Source of the DNA: Priapulus caudatus
Lineage: Eukaryota; Priapulida; Priapulimorpha; Priapulimorphida; Priapulidae
Length of the DNA: 64,000 nt
Assembly (NCBI RefSeq): GCF_000485595.1
Contig: NW_014577674.1
Coordinates: 10,233-74,232 of the forward strand
Direction of reading: 5' to 3'
Positions 35,801 to 48,191 of this stretch are shown here, piece by piece. The notes under the pieces were generated by a model. That model worked only from the letters and a program-made list of their open reading frames with translations, ran no database searches and had not been told where the DNA came from. The stretch's first letter is position 1, and the number at the start of each line of letters is the position of its first letter. The position numbers and the translations under genes are program-made.

Positions 35801-38230
35801 CGTCCTGTTAGGATACGTTATCACATCTTTCCAGACGAGCAGCATCCGTAAGCCGACGCAGCTTTTAAATACTAGTTTTGGACGCAAAACGCAAAGCCAA
35901 AGCAAACGTAAACCAAACCCGTGATCCCATAAACCTATCCTCTCATCACACGTGACCGCGCTGGTATGATCTCAGGAACGAAAAACAGATCACTCGTGCA
36001 AATCCCAACCGCTCGCCTCTCGCGCCACCCTTACACCCTCTAAGATCGGTACACTGTCGGTATGAGCCCCCCGGACACCCGACGCCTAGGCCAGGCACCT
36101 AGCACTGGACCGTTCGAACGCACCCGCACTACCGCCACCCCATTGATGGATGTTCTGAGCTATGGCGTTGCTCATCTTATCACTAGTACGGACAATATAT
36201 TGTCCATATCAACTGAGTATAAAATACTATACGTATACTCGTAATATAATATATAACTATAATAATATATTATACTGTACATCAATACTATTCATCTGTC
36301 GTTACAGCCACCCTGAAATATATCAATAGTGTAGACTGTCTCTATATCAGAGGTATTAGTGCGCATCAGACTGCAGGTCCTCACGCTTGTCGACCGCGGC
36401 TCTGATTTTCGCTGTTAGTTCCAGCACGACAAATATTACGAAGAATGTTATGCTGCGCTGCACTATGCGCACACCCTGAGGGCCCTCTGCGCCCGACACC
36501 GCTCCTTAACGCCGTGCCCTCGGCGGTCACAAGCTAAAGCTACGGCGGGCGCCTCTAGAGCGGCCGCCTGGGGGGTGCCAGGGGCAAGAGCTTTCGCTTA
36601 GGCGCTCCAGGGGCGGAGCCCCCGGGAAGCCTTCCTTGGATCATTTAGAAACTCTTACGAAACGGTTCAGATGGTCGTTCTTATTGGACCCCCCTGCCGG
36701 GAATTACAACCAAAACTGCTGAAATGCTGCCCAATTTAGGCGTTATTTCTTTGCTTTGGCCTCCCAGATGACAGGCTTTAATAAACACGCAAACCCCACC
36801 TCCCCATAACACGACTACAACGACTGGAATTCATCCTCTCCCCCTGAACAATTTTCATTAAAATATATTTTACTGAGATCGCGCGGCCGAACGCTAAAAC
36901 TGTACACAAAAAGTATGAGCAAGAACAGACCAGATTTTGCAACCAAAAAGCTCGCAACTACTTTTCAACCTTATACACCCCAGGGCATTATACTCCTGTC
37001 CGCCCCGCGTTCTCAGCACCCTCCATCCCCACCCAAAAAAAAATGTGATTGTGAAATTTAATTTTCCCATTCAATCTCCGTCGAGATTCAATATCAAAAT
37101 TCTCCCAAATACTGTCTGTCCATAAGTTAACCCTCATTCATTCTATTTTTGACGCGAAGCAGGATTTAACTTCGGTGAGCAGTGATAAACGTGATGTTTG
37201 CGCGGCTCGCGATTTTGAACAAACACACTCGTGCTCATATGGCACGCATTAATGCGTCCAAACAATCTAACGCCGCGCGCCGGTCGAGGCGCGTAAAATA
37301 TTGTCATTTCTTGGAACGAGTCATCAGACATTTTACAGTAGATGTCATTTCCATTTGCTGTGGCAATTAAATCATAGGCGAGTACATGAATAGCCGATGA
37401 ACGGATTTGTCAGATCAAGCACTGTTTTCAGTCCTCTTTTGTCTGTAAAATCATTGAGAATTTCCCCATTTTCCTTCCTCTGAAAGTAGAGGGGTGATCG
37501 ATTACAGCGCCGCGCTAGCAAGCTTTCGTCATTTGGGGGTGGGGGTGCGATTTTTCAAGTGTTGGGCCAATTTCGTCGGCCTCTAGGGGGTGTACAGGAT
37601 TTGTCACCAGGCGGGATCAACCGTACCATTAGTCCGCGAGCACCGGGATGGGGGTTCTGGGCGGGGCCCCTTCCCCACAAAAATTTTTAAAAAATTACAC
37701 CCCCCTCAGCGATGCGTTTTTCTGCGGCGGCAAGGGGCCGGGTCCGACTCCTGAATTGGTAACCCCCCTGTACACGCCCCTGCTCGAGGCGCGAACCGCG
37801 ACCCAGGCCGACGGGGCAGCAACTTGCGACCAGGCGAGGCAAGCAAACCGATGCGAGCGGCGGGCAGGAGCCGGTGTGGAGGGGGCGTGTTCACTGTTCA
37901 CCTCCCGCACGATGGAGATCTTTATGCAATTATTACACCGTAATGGAGGAACCTGAGGTGAAATTTCTTTGCCAAATTTTTTAAAAAACTCCAATACACT
38001 TTTTCGGCTTGGGGACGGGGCTCGGGGGGCGGTGTTCGTTCGAACCCGAACTCCCCTAGCGGCTCTACGTGGACTGTGATTATACAAGCATCCACCTCAA
38101 TAAGGGGAAGGATATATCCCCCCCCGCTATCTACGCCCCTATCAGAGTATGATATTCATTATTGGAGTAATCATTCTGACTGATCAGAATGATTTTGAGT
38201 CGGAGACTCGGAATGATTACTCGAAGGTAT
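32835..38230. repeat. Long repeat, copy B, with excess insertions
   Basis: Colinear with copy C from its left end to the gap, but about 15-20 percent longer because of scattered extra bases. 33088-35500 corresponds to about 2.0 kb of copies A and C, and 35500-38222 corresponds to about 2.3 kb of copy C. It begins with a copy of the 210-bp hAT MITE (32835-33085). Open frames in it are not supported. It looks like uncorrected long-read sequence. Confidence 0.8.
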
Positions 38231-38250
38231 GATATACGTTCTCAGCAAAG

Positions 38251-38300
38251 ATCGTAGAGTGAATACGGCACGATAGTGAATACGGCACGATCCTACGGCA
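38251..38300. repeat. Short tandem repeat near COMMD5 5' end
   Basis: agtgaatacggcacgat occurs twice in tandem, followed by a partial tacggcac, about 110 bases upstream of the COMMD5 start. Confidence 0.6.
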
Positions 38301-38411
38301 CTATAGGATCTTTGGTTCTCAGACTCTGTATATTATTTCTATGGTTGCCACGCCCACTCCAGTTGAAGCGACGCCTTGCGGGAAGATGAGAGACTGTCAA
38401 GCGTTTTCAAA

Positions 38412-39080
38412 ATGTCTGCGCCCATTCCCACCGCCTATGTCACGGAAGCTCACAGCAAAGCTATGTTTTCTGGGCAAAAAATACCACCGCAGATCTTATA
38501 TCTTTCTAAAAACATACACACTGTAGATGTAAGTGTATTCGGAAGACTATTGCAGTTATGCGTGAAAGAAATACTGGAAGAAAACGTGACCGAAAACGAA
38601 TTTCAAGACTTCATTGCTACCTGCAAATGTTCTGCCGCTAAGTCCGAAGACGTACTCAGTGACTTGTATGCTGGGACGCGCTTACTTATGACAAGTGCAT
38701 TTAGAATACCATCAGCGCAACTGAAACCTGAATTGTTTAAAGATAGTTTGCTACAACTGAAGATACCACAGGCGTATGTTGAGCAGGTTGTCAGCGTTGT
38801 GTTTGGACACCAACGAGCAGAGATTGACCGCAAAGTGCTACAGACCAGACCACGGCTTTCCACCTTGCAACGCTACCGGTGGCGATGTGATGTGACAATA
38901 TCAACTAACTCACTTAACAGGGTGCTGGAGCCAACAATTCTCATGGAACTAACACTTTCAAATGGCAGGATTGCTAACTTCGAGGTGCCCGTGTCAAAAT
39001 TCCACGAACTTAGGTATAACGTGGCACAAGTACTGAAGGAGATGGAAGACTTAGAAAAAAGACACATTTTAAAATTTTAG
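38412..39080 (+). CDS. COMMD5: COMM domain-containing protein 5
   Basis: COMMD proteins form the ten-subunit ring of the Commander complex, which supports endosomal recycling, and have roles in NF-kB control. The 222-residue product has the usual family length (human about 224). The C-terminal COMM domain is clear: YRWRCDVTISTNSLNRVLEP, then MELTLSNGRIANFEVP, then KFHELRYNVAQVLKEMEDLE. The N-terminal half has SAQLKPELFKDSLLQLKIPQ and VSVVFGHQRAEID, both matching COMMD5 rather than other paralogues. I chose the Met at 38412 (MSAPIPTAY, A at -3) over an in-frame Met at 38376 because it lines up with the vertebrate start. A single exon without introns between two repeat copies: it may be a retrocopy or simply intron-poor, and the frame is intact. 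Confidence 0.93.
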   Translation: MSAPIPTAYVTEAHSKAMFSGQKIPPQILYLSKNIHTVDVSVFGRLLQLCVKEILEENVTENEFQDFIATCKCSAAKSEDVLSDLYAGTRLLMTSAFRIPSAQLKPELFKDSLLQLKIPQAYVEQVVSVVFGHQRAEIDRKVLQTRPRLSTLQRYRWRCDVTISTNSLNRVLEPTILMELTLSNGRIANFEVPVSKFHELRYNVAQVLKEMEDLEKRHILKF

Positions 39081-40490
39081 TTTGGGCTGCCAGCGACAGC
39101 AGAATTTTTTTTACACTTATTATTGCTGTTATGCTTGGATATGTGCATAATAGCAGCCAACTGCGTACGATTAATACTATATAATGTGGCATAAAATTTA
39201 ACATTTATTGAATTGTATGTTATGATAATTACTAATTAGTGTCCTATTAATATAACTATAAATCTGAATATGCTGTGTCATACACTGAATGTTTATTGTA
39301 GGGCCTACATTGACTTATGGTTTTATCAAAACTGCTAATTTTATATTGTAATTTGTTTACGAAAGGATTGAAACACTAGTTGCCATAAATTAACCCAAGT
39401 GTAGAATTCAAAAACTTATGTCTAAAAATTCTATACAGAGGTTCATGGAGCTAGATCATCTAAAGCATTGATTAGCAACTTGTTTAGTGAAAAAATATCT
39501 TTATATTAGCCATGGCTTAGTGTATACTATAGTAAAATCAGTTTAGCATAGGTTTATGTCTGATTTATTGTAAAGAAATTGTGGTCATTGGTAAATTAAA
39601 TACGAAAAGTACGAGACAATTTTGGCACCAAACTGTTTTTTATAATTTATAAAATAAGGCGTGTTATAAGGGTAGCGTGTTAATACTTTTTTTCATTAGG
39701 TTGAAGTCCATCATATCGTGCCTTTTCTTTATGAAATATTTTCAGAGAAGTCTAGTTATTGTCGAGTGAAAGTTCATTAATGTTTTCATCAATTTGTTAC
39801 AATTTCTGACCTTGAATTCACGTCATTCTATACCTTTCTGGCCATTTTATACAAAAACATTGCAATGGGTGAGCATCTGTTTTGCACTATCTCAAGAAGG
39901 TATATCACAGTTGCTGAGTCAATCACGTTAACTACATCAGCTTATCATGTAGATATATTACTGATAAGCTTGTACTGGGTTCTCTGTTGTAGAATGCTGA
40001 CTGGTAACTATGTGTTAGTACCGTTACTCCCAACTATTATTATTTCATAGCAATTTATATTGTCATTTCAATGTTGCAAAGAAATTACATATTTTGCCAT
40101 CCAATATTCTTCAGTCAAATTTTCTTTACTATGATCTTGCATTATAATCAATTATAGAAATAGTGTAGGGTAATTTTTCATGTGTAAAATAATGTTTAAG
40201 TGCCTGCATGTGGGAAAAAATCATATATGGCTTAATGAAAGTATATTTTCATATATCAATCAAACATATACCAACGTAGGTAACACATAAAAGGAGGAGT
40301 TTCTTAACCAGTTCTATGAAAACAGCAGTGTTTCATAATTTTCTACCCCATGAATTCTGATCGTTGATCTTCTATTAAACATGGATGAGATTCTTCCGCG
40401 GATCCGCGGATTTGACAGTCCCAGGGGTCGATTTTGTGAAACGTCTAAATTCGTTGAGAAAATTGGGAGGGGGGTAACAATGTAACAATT
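39081..40490. other. COMMD5 3' flank, AT-rich
   Basis: No gene, transposon end or RNA recognised. Part of it is presumably the COMMD5 3' UTR. A short palindrome ccgcggatccgcgg occurs near 40397. Confidence 0.5.
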
Positions 40491-40492
40491 TA

Positions 40493-43400
40493 AAACTGAT
40501 GAACACACGCTGCTATCTTGGGCTTTTGCATGCAGACGATTTAATACTACATATGTCGCTTTAAGGCATGTTTTAGAAAAAGGCAATATATGCGAAAATC
40601 TGTGAAACCCGTTGGAAGAAATTTAGCATAAAATTTTGGGCCCTGTTTTCATAGGTTCTCCCACGCAGCTTCACTCTAATTTGCAGCTATGATAGGATTC
40701 GGCTAAGGCTGAATTAGGTATTTCTTAAGCCCGGCGCACACGTGGCGATTTTTATCGCTAGTAATAGCGATAAAAATCGCCACGTGTGCGCCGGGCTTTA
40801 GATAAACAGAAGCCGTAGGTATCGTTTTGATGTGGCAACACTATGACGCAACAAATTCAAGCTACTCACTGTGTATCGAATTCGTCTCTGCATGTGTGAA
40901 CGTTGCAGCTTTCATTTTCCTACTTCAGTCACTATATTGTAATGCTAAGAGTAACCTTGGTGTGCATTAATTGTCATAAACCCACCAGTAAGCATTAAGA
41001 CGTGTGCAGTAATTTTCTTAATGAAAACTCGCCCTTAATATTGAATTTGAATGTTTTTGTGACAACTACAACCCAAAGTCGTAATGCAATATTTTTTTAA
41101 GTTGCATCTTTGCATCAACATGAATCATGTATGCGTCATTTCAGTTTTATTTGGTCCTATTTTGGCTTGTCTTCTTACGCCAGTGCAATGAGCAGAATGC
41201 ATGATCGGATGGTTTGTTCTTGAACCCGTTATGCATAAATTCCGTTCTTGTGAGCGAGCATGTGTATATTGTTGGTCGGTAGTGTGTGGCGTCAATCCAT
41301 TTAATGGGTAAGTAATAGTATTCGTTTTGTAGCGTGTTGTCGATCACAGTAAATTTCTTAGCACCACCACCACTAGCTGCATGGCCTCGATTAATACCAT
41401 TGGATGTACAAGTCACAAACGGTTGGTAATTATCCGTGCAACAACCTAGTCTAACTCACTAGTTCATAAAATCTGTGTTATTGGTTTACCCTGACCTAAC
41501 AGGAATTTCCGTAGTTTTAAGAATTTGTCTCGCTCACTTATCATCCACGTGGGACTCTTGTGCATGTATATTGATAATTGTGGTTAAAATTTTGGTGCCT
41601 ATTTTTCTTCATGCAGTGTAAAGTAACTGTATATAGACATATTGTTGACAAGTGCCTGTTGATGGAAGTTTTGTTTTACTATTATGTACGATGATGTTTA
41701 ATATGTACTTAGATAAGAATTCTCTTATTGGTTTATTAGTTATTTAGTACTAAAGTTGGCTGTTAAAGGGAATGGATTGTTTTTCATGTGTAAGCGCAGT
41801 GACATAAATGACTATATATGCGACTGGCAGCATTTTTTGTGAACCTACTACCGTTGTAAGGGTAAAGCTCTTATCAACGAGTGTTGCCGCGAACTGGTCT
41901 TTTATGTTTTATAGTTTAAGCTTGCAAATTGTTTTATATTCCTATGGGATGTGATAAGGTAAATGAGATAGCGTGGCGTCAGTCTCAGTGTGCAGGTGTG
42001 TAGACAGTGACGCATTTCAACTCGTGTGTTCGAATGTTATGTAAACCTGCGCTTTAATGGCCCCACAATGACTTGCCATCCCTATGCAAACGCGTTTGAC
42101 ATTATTTGGACATATATGGGTCGCATAGCACCCTCTGGCGTTTAGGTGTGAGCACACGGAACCCTCTGGGTCATGTGCACAGTGCACTTTGAACGTGTGC
42201 ACGAATTCCTATGTATCATTTACTGTTCTCACTCACTATTGGTGTCATTGGGAGGTTAGTACTTTGCTGTCGTCTTGGGTGTTTGAAACTCCCATCATCA
42301 TACGAAAAAAACTGTACATACAAACAACTCAACTAATTGAATAAAAATGTCGACGCGAATGAAAAGATGACTGTTGAAAGCGCAAGTGAAGGAATTTTGC
42401 CATGTCAACACTGCTTTTCGCAGTAGTGTGGCAAGTATAATTTTAATGAATAAACACATTAAAAAAAGTATAAAAAGTTCACGCGCCTGTTATTGTTATT
42501 GTTGTGTCTATAAAGGTTTCCAGAATCATACAGAATATCTGCAGTTTCACAGACTACGTGAGTTGGTTCCATGAGAGGAATCTGAATATAGCTATACGAG
42601 GGGAAACCGTGGATGGGGTTATTCCCAGTTTCCTAGGTAAAAAAAGATGCAATTTCCCAGTCGGTAATGGTCTCAATTAGTTAGTTTATTGTCATATGCT
42701 GCAGTATAGCCCCGTAGCAAGAGCGAATTAGGTGCTGCACTGGTAGAGCTACTAGATCCAATGCTAACATTGGCACGCGCAAAGCCCCGTCTGTAGGGCT
42801 ACGTTATCACATCTTCCAGTACAGCATACGTAAGCGACGCAGCTTTTAAATACTAGTTTTGGCGCAAACGCAAAGCAAAGCAATAACCAAACGTGATCCC
42901 CATAAATATCCTATATACACGTGGTGTATGATATCAGGAACGAATAAAATCACTCGTGAAATCCACGTGCATGCGGTACACCTAGACTGGTACACTGTCT
43001 GTATGCAGGGAACGAGCCTAGCGGCACTAGCACTACCGTCGAACCGAGATGCCACATTGATGGATGATTTCTAGCTATGGTTCTCATCTATCACTGTCGA
43101 CAATATATTGTCGATACACTATCATAAATATATATATATATAATATATATATATATAATGAATATATATAGCTGTACCTATTTCATATGTGTTGCACCAT
43201 AGAAACATATATATGAGTTAAGACTTCTCTATTCAGAGTATATGGCATAGACACTGCAGGTCCTCAATGCTTGTGAGGGCGTATGATTTCGGCTGTTAGT
43301 TCCAGCACAAAATATAGAAAGAATGTGTGCGGCGCGGTGAAGCCGCACACTGAGCGCCTTGCGCGATATCATTAACGGGGTGGGTCACGCTAATAGCTGG

Positions 43401-44860
43401 GGACCGCTCTAGGGCCCCTGGCGAGGGTGCAGGGGCAGAGCCCTTTGCCTGGGGTCCAGGGCGGGCCCCCGAAGCTCTGAGTTTTGAGCAATTTAGAACC
43501 TTCAAGATTGGTCGTTTTTGAGGAATTAAAAATAGTGAAACTGAATTCTAGGTTATTTTTTGCGTTTGGCTCCAGAGGTTTAATAAACACGCAACCCATC
43601 TCCACGAATCAACACTGGATCATCTCCCCTGAAAATTTCATAAATATATTTTATGAGATCGGTCAGCTTTGGAACGCTAAAACTGTACAACAAAGTATGA
43701 GAAAGAACAACAGATGTGAACAAAAGGCATATTTTCAACCCTTTGACAAATCGGATATACTTCCTGTCGGGTCTACGCACCCTCCATCCCCCCCCAAAAA
43801 AATGTGATGAAATTTATTTTCCCCATTTCATTCATCGTGATATTATATCCAAATTCTCAATATGTCTCATAGAGTACCTCATTCTATTTAATTTTGAGAA
43901 AGCAGGGATTTTAACTTTTCGTGAGCAGTGATAAGACGTGATTTGGGGTTTTGAAAAAGTGATGGGATCTTAATGTAACGTCAATGATTAACCGCCCGAG
44001 TTTCCAGTAAAACGTCATTCTTGGAACGAGTTACAGACTTTTACAGTAGATGTCACTTTCCATTTGTGTAATTAAACCTTAGGAGGTATAATAGGCTGAT
44101 GACGGATTTGTTAGATATATGTTCAGATATTTATGTCTGTTAAAGATGATTTTCCCCCTTTTCCTCTGAAAAGTAGAGGGCGATATGTTACAGGCCGTGC
44201 CGCTTTCTATTGGGAGGGGTGGTTCGTTTTTTCAATGTTGGCAATTTGCTCGCAGGGGCGGTACAGGATTCTGTGACAGGCGGAATCAACCGTAACCCAT
44301 AGTTGCGAGCACGCGGATGGGGTCTGGGGGGGCCCCCCACAAATTTTAAAATTACACCCTCAGTTATGCGGTTTTCTGCGCGAGCAAGGGGAGTCTCGGC
44401 ACCCCTGCATGAACCCCCCTGTACACGCCCTGTGCGCGCGCGCAGAACGACAGGCGAGGGAGCCGAACGACCAGGCCGGGGGCAGCAGCGACCGAGCGGC
44501 GGGCCGAGGGTGTGGGAGGGGGTGTTCACTGTTCACGCCTCCGCGCGATGGAGATTTTGGCAATTATTACACTATGGAGCGACCTGAGTAGTGAAATTTT
44601 CTGCAAATTTAAAAATCATATAATTTTGGCTTGGGGACGAGGGCCCTCGGGGGGGGTTCGTTCGACACCCCCGAACTCCCACTGGCTACGGGCTGTCGAT
44701 TCATACAAGCCATCCCCAGCCGTAATAAGGGGAAGGATTATATCCCCCCCCCCGGCTATCCTACGCTCCCTATCAGAGTATGAGAGTAATCAGAGTATCG
44801 AGTTATCATTCTGACTGATTCAGAATGATTTTGAGTCGGAGACATGCGGAATGATTACAC
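40493..44860. repeat. Long repeat, copy C (about 4.4 kb)
   Basis: Cleanest and longest copy. Its first 2.0 kb equals copy A and its full length parallels copy B. Toward the right end it includes G/C-rich blocks (43400-43480, 44200-44760) resembling the MITE at 53401-53657 (gagattttgcaattattaca, ccgaac, tggctacggg). No intact protein was recognised. Confidence 0.85.
40729..40799. mobile_element. Hairpin MITE inside repeat C
   Basis: Near-perfect palindrome, about 33-bp arms from taagcccggcgcacacgtgg with a short centre (tagtaa). Its counterpart in copy A has lost some of the centre. Confidence 0.8.
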
Positions 44861-44885
44861 NNNNNNNNNNNNNNNNNNNNNNNNN
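44861..44885. other. Assembly gap (25 N)
   Basis: Twenty-five N at the right end of copy C. Confidence 0.99.
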
Positions 44886-44904
44886 GTGGAAACATACAAA
44901 ATAT

Positions 44905-45167
44905 CATTATTCTAGACATTAAATAACAAAACTTGCCTATTTTCAGCCCCCCCCGCCCAATTTGCCCTATTATTGAGTTCGTTTGGTTTCCTTTTGACAA
45001 CTTGAAAATGTGTATTCAAGAGTCTCCTATCATTTGTTCAGAATAGCTTAGAATGCACCAAATATGCACCATTCTTTTTAAAAAAATGACCTACTGTCTC
45101 GCATTGCTCGCCTCCTCTGATTTGCTAATTAAAATGTCAGCTGAAAATTAAATATTCTAATCTCATC
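44905..45167. repeat. Direct repeat, left copy
   Basis: Matches 47495-47757 with scattered extra bases: landmarks ttttgacaacttgaaaa, caagagtctcctat, agaatagcttagaatgcacc, and the end gaaaattaaat...aatctcatccctg. Confidence 0.85.
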
Positions 45168-46155
45168 CCTGTTATATAGACCTTTTGTCCTTGCAGCCAT
45201 TTCCATTACTGGGCAAGCGTCGCGAACGCTGAGAATTTGCGTCAGTCTTTCTGTGACATTTTCGCGCTCACACAGCTCCGGTTACGAAGAGAGAAATTTA
45301 TTGTTTTTATAACAAGTGAACACTGTTCACGTCCCAAATGTCTACCCTCTGTGTCCCCCACTGAAATTGCGGACTGTTCGCTGGCAGTATGGATCCGTGC
45401 GCCGCGCCCAATTCATTCGGCGCACGGATCATCAGCTGCCAGCGCTGCATACCTGTCGTAGACATTCCCGCGGTCGCGTGCGCCTTGCCCCGGCGGCACT
45501 GCGCGCAAGATCTGCGCTTATAGCCGCTTGGGATCAACCACCTCCTTTCTGGCAACGCCTTCTCTAGGTATCCCGTAGCGGGTGTAAGATTTATACCGGT
45601 ATATCGGTATATTGCAATATATTTGAAACTCGATATATCGCGATTAACAACTTTCCGGATATCGATATTTACGCATACGGTGTATAACAAGAAAATAAAT
45701 TACCTTGACACTTGCTTTATTGTCTATATTTATGCGGCTCCGAAAATTATGCACTGGCGGGCCGCGTCCGGTCCGGCCGGCGCGCCGCGGCGCCGCGGCC
45801 GGGTCGTGGCGCGGCGTGTATTATATACGATAAAGCACAATGCTGCCACGACGCATACAGTATTACTGGTAAGAACCAAACTGCATAGAGCGCACTGCCG
45901 CGGTACTTACTGCGCGGCATAGTGGTGGCAGACGTGCGAGCAGACGGGGCGATGAGCACGGCAAACTAGGCAGGTCATATATAATAGCCTATGCTCACCT
46001 GGTGCCCGCGCGCTCGGCGCGATACAAGCTCGAAAGCCGAGCACCACTGATTTCGACAGTTCAGTTTTGTTTCAGCTATCCAGTATTATGCCAATCTTAT
46101 GCAGCAGGGGTATTGTGTATTCCAGCTACGTCAGTGGCCTTCCGACGAGGGTCAT
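45168..46155. other. Unassigned segment with GC-rich core
   Basis: No gene recognised. Contains a palindrome at 45379-45450 and an AT-rich palindromic stretch taccggtatatcggtat near 45594. A very GC-rich run lies at 45760-45815 (ccggccggcgcgccgcggcg). A minus-strand frame at 45307-45690 contains a Cys pair (SCAQCRRGK) faintly like a piggyBac C-terminal finger, which I do not regard as proof. Confidence 0.3.
45379..45450. repeat. Interrupted palindrome
   Basis: The outer arms cgctggcag and ctgccagcg, and the inner arms gatccgtgcgccg and cggcgcacggatc, enclose a short loop. Confidence 0.75.
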
Positions 46156-47031
46156 TCCGGTTTGTTCTATATTCAGGCCGGTACAGGCAGATTAATTTGC
46201 ATAATTTTATCACGTGTTGTGTTATAAGCCCAATCAGATGTAATCGCGGTGAGAGAAGCGAGGGAGAAGCTGTGGAGCAAGGAGGAGGGGGAGAAGTGAG
46301 AGGTGGTGGAGGAGGGGGAGAAGCTGGGTTGCGGGAGAGGGATGAGGGGAGCATGCTGGGTGGAGGAGGAGCGAAGGGGAGAAGGAGAAGTGTGTGGAGA
46401 GAACGAGGAGGGTAAGAGCTCGGGTGTGCAGAAGGAGGGAAGGGGAGAAGGGAGAGGTGGTCGGAGGAACGACAGGAGGGAGACGCTGCGTGGAGAAGGA
46501 AGGGAGAAGGGGAGAAGGTGGTGAGGGAGGGGGAGAAGCTAGTGGAGAAGGGAGGAGAACGTGTGGTGGAGGAGGAAGGGGAGAAGGGAAAAGGTCGTGG
46601 AGAAGGCAGGAGGGGAGAAGCTTGTGTGGAGAAGGAGGAGGGGAGAAGCTGGCTGTGACGATGGAAGAAGGGAAGAAGGGAGGAAGCTGCGTGGAGAAAA
46701 AGGAGTGTTGGTGGAGAAGGTTTGGTTGGTGAGGTTTGGGTGCGACGAAGGGAGGGAAGGTTGGCTGCCAGAGAGAAGGCATCTCCCTGCCACCTTCTCC
46801 ACCGCCTTCTCCTTCTCCACCACCTCCCTCCACCAGCTGGCTCCCTCTCCTCCTTCTCCACCAGCTTCTCCCCCTCTCCACCACCTTCCCCTTCTCCTCC
46901 CTCCTCCTTCTCACACGCCTTCTCTCGGACGCTCCTTCTCGCACGCGATTACAATCTGATTTGGTTAACACAAACCACGGAGCAAAATACAAATTATCTC
47001 ACTGTTACCGCGCCTAATATAGACAAACTCC
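46156..47031. mobile_element. Foldback element with inverted GA-rich minisatellite
   Basis: The left arm from about 46156 (tttgttctatatt...aatcagatgtaatcgcg) is matched in inverse by the right arm ending near 47031 (cgcgattacaatctgattt...aatatagacaaa). Between them a minisatellite of about 20-30 bp units (ggagaaggaggaggggagaagct type) is purine-rich on the + strand from 46250 to 46745 and pyrimidine-rich from about 46785 to 46930. The structure resembles Drosophila FB elements: inverted arms made of tandem repeats. The 254- and 252-codon frames here are artefacts. Confidence 0.75.
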
Positions 47032-47334
47032 AGGGTATTCAGACAGCTGCGGGTACATTGTTAGCGGCACAGAGGCTGGCTCGCTGTCAGCTGGAAAACG
47101 ATTGCCGTGCTTTTTTCTCAAGAAAAACTATGAGAAATGTAAATCATGTCCATATATACAATATATGATGATATTAAACCCAATCAAATTGTTACTAAAT
47201 CATGCATTGGATATAAACACTTCCCAATACGTATTGGAAAATATTGCTCGGTTTTGTTCGTATTGCAATATATCTGCAACGGTTTTTGGTCGCAACAATA
47301 CTCACCCAAGTATCCCCGTCTCAATCTGAGCATT

Positions 47335-47515
47335 TTAATACATGTCTAGTCATTTATTACATAATATCATTCAATACATGCATTTATTACCATAAACATG
47401 ATGTCATTATGTCATTTATTGTCGTTTATACACGATGTCATTTATTAATACATTAATGTCATAATCACAATGTAATTTATACATAATCATAATACATGTC
47501 TAGACATTTAATAAA
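47335..47515. repeat. Degenerate atgtcatttatt repeat
   Basis: Many imperfect copies of catgtcatttattacat in AT-rich DNA between the foldback element and the right direct repeat. Confidence 0.6.
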
Positions 47516-47757
47516 AAATTTGCCCTATTGTCAGCCCCCTGATTTCCTAGTTCGTTTGTTCCTTTTGACAACTTGAAAAGGTGATTCAAGAGTCTCCTAT
47601 GTGTTCAGAATAGCTTAGAATGCACCAAATTGCACCATTCTTTTAAAAAAATTTCGGGGGAGCATGCCCCCGGACCCCCCTTGCATGGCGATGACCTACG
47701 GTCCTCCCATTGCTAATTAAAATTTCAGCTGAAAATTAAATTATCCAATCTCATCCC
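47495..47757. repeat. Direct repeat, right copy
   Basis: Partner of 44905-45167. It includes about 55 bases (tttcgggggagcatgccccc and following) that the left copy lacks. Confidence 0.85.
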
Positions 47758-47955
47758 TGATTAAAATGCAAATGGTGTAAATTACTATGACCATATTTAG
47801 CACTTGCCCAAGACTGACGTAACCATTTTGATTGGTTGATCTGTAGTGTGATCTATCATGTTCCACGTGTTTAGCTTACCATGGATGCTTATAATGTACC
47901 ATATATATATAATATGAGAACACATTATTACAACTTGAACAATCTAATATTAATA

Positions 47956-47961
47956 TTTATT
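47956..47961 (-). terminator. Candidate TRIP13 polyadenylation signal
   Basis: TTTATT on the + strand reads AATAAA on the minus strand, about 230 bases past the TRIP13 stop. Position fits, but the region is AT-rich. Confidence 0.35.
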
Positions 47962-48191
47962 GGTAGTGATAATTGTGTAACACAGATTACTTTAGTTCAC
48001 CATTCATGATAAAGCTATACCAAAAGCTGCTTGAATTGCTTGGTACCCAGCCCTATGACAATGAGCATATAACATGGAACGTGCCAGTGAAGCCCTATCT
48101 TTGATTAAGTCACTGACATGATCCTGTACGTGGCTTATCTGCATGCTAACAACCCGCTCTCACACTCATCACCTCCCAAAGATCGCTCATA

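Noticed and set aside
44188-44591. Arg/Pro-rich frames on both strands
   Set aside because: GC-rich repeat DNA at the right end of copy C; frames are not shared with copy B or the MITE at 53401.
45307-45690. Minus-strand frame with SCAQCRRGK as a piggyBac finger
   Set aside because: Only one Cys pair and no transposase core; resemblance too weak to call.
46097-46992. Open frames of 252-254 codons on the minus strand
   Set aside because: They are translations of the GA/CT minisatellite in the foldback element, rich in Ser/Pro or Arg/Glu, with no conserved domain.
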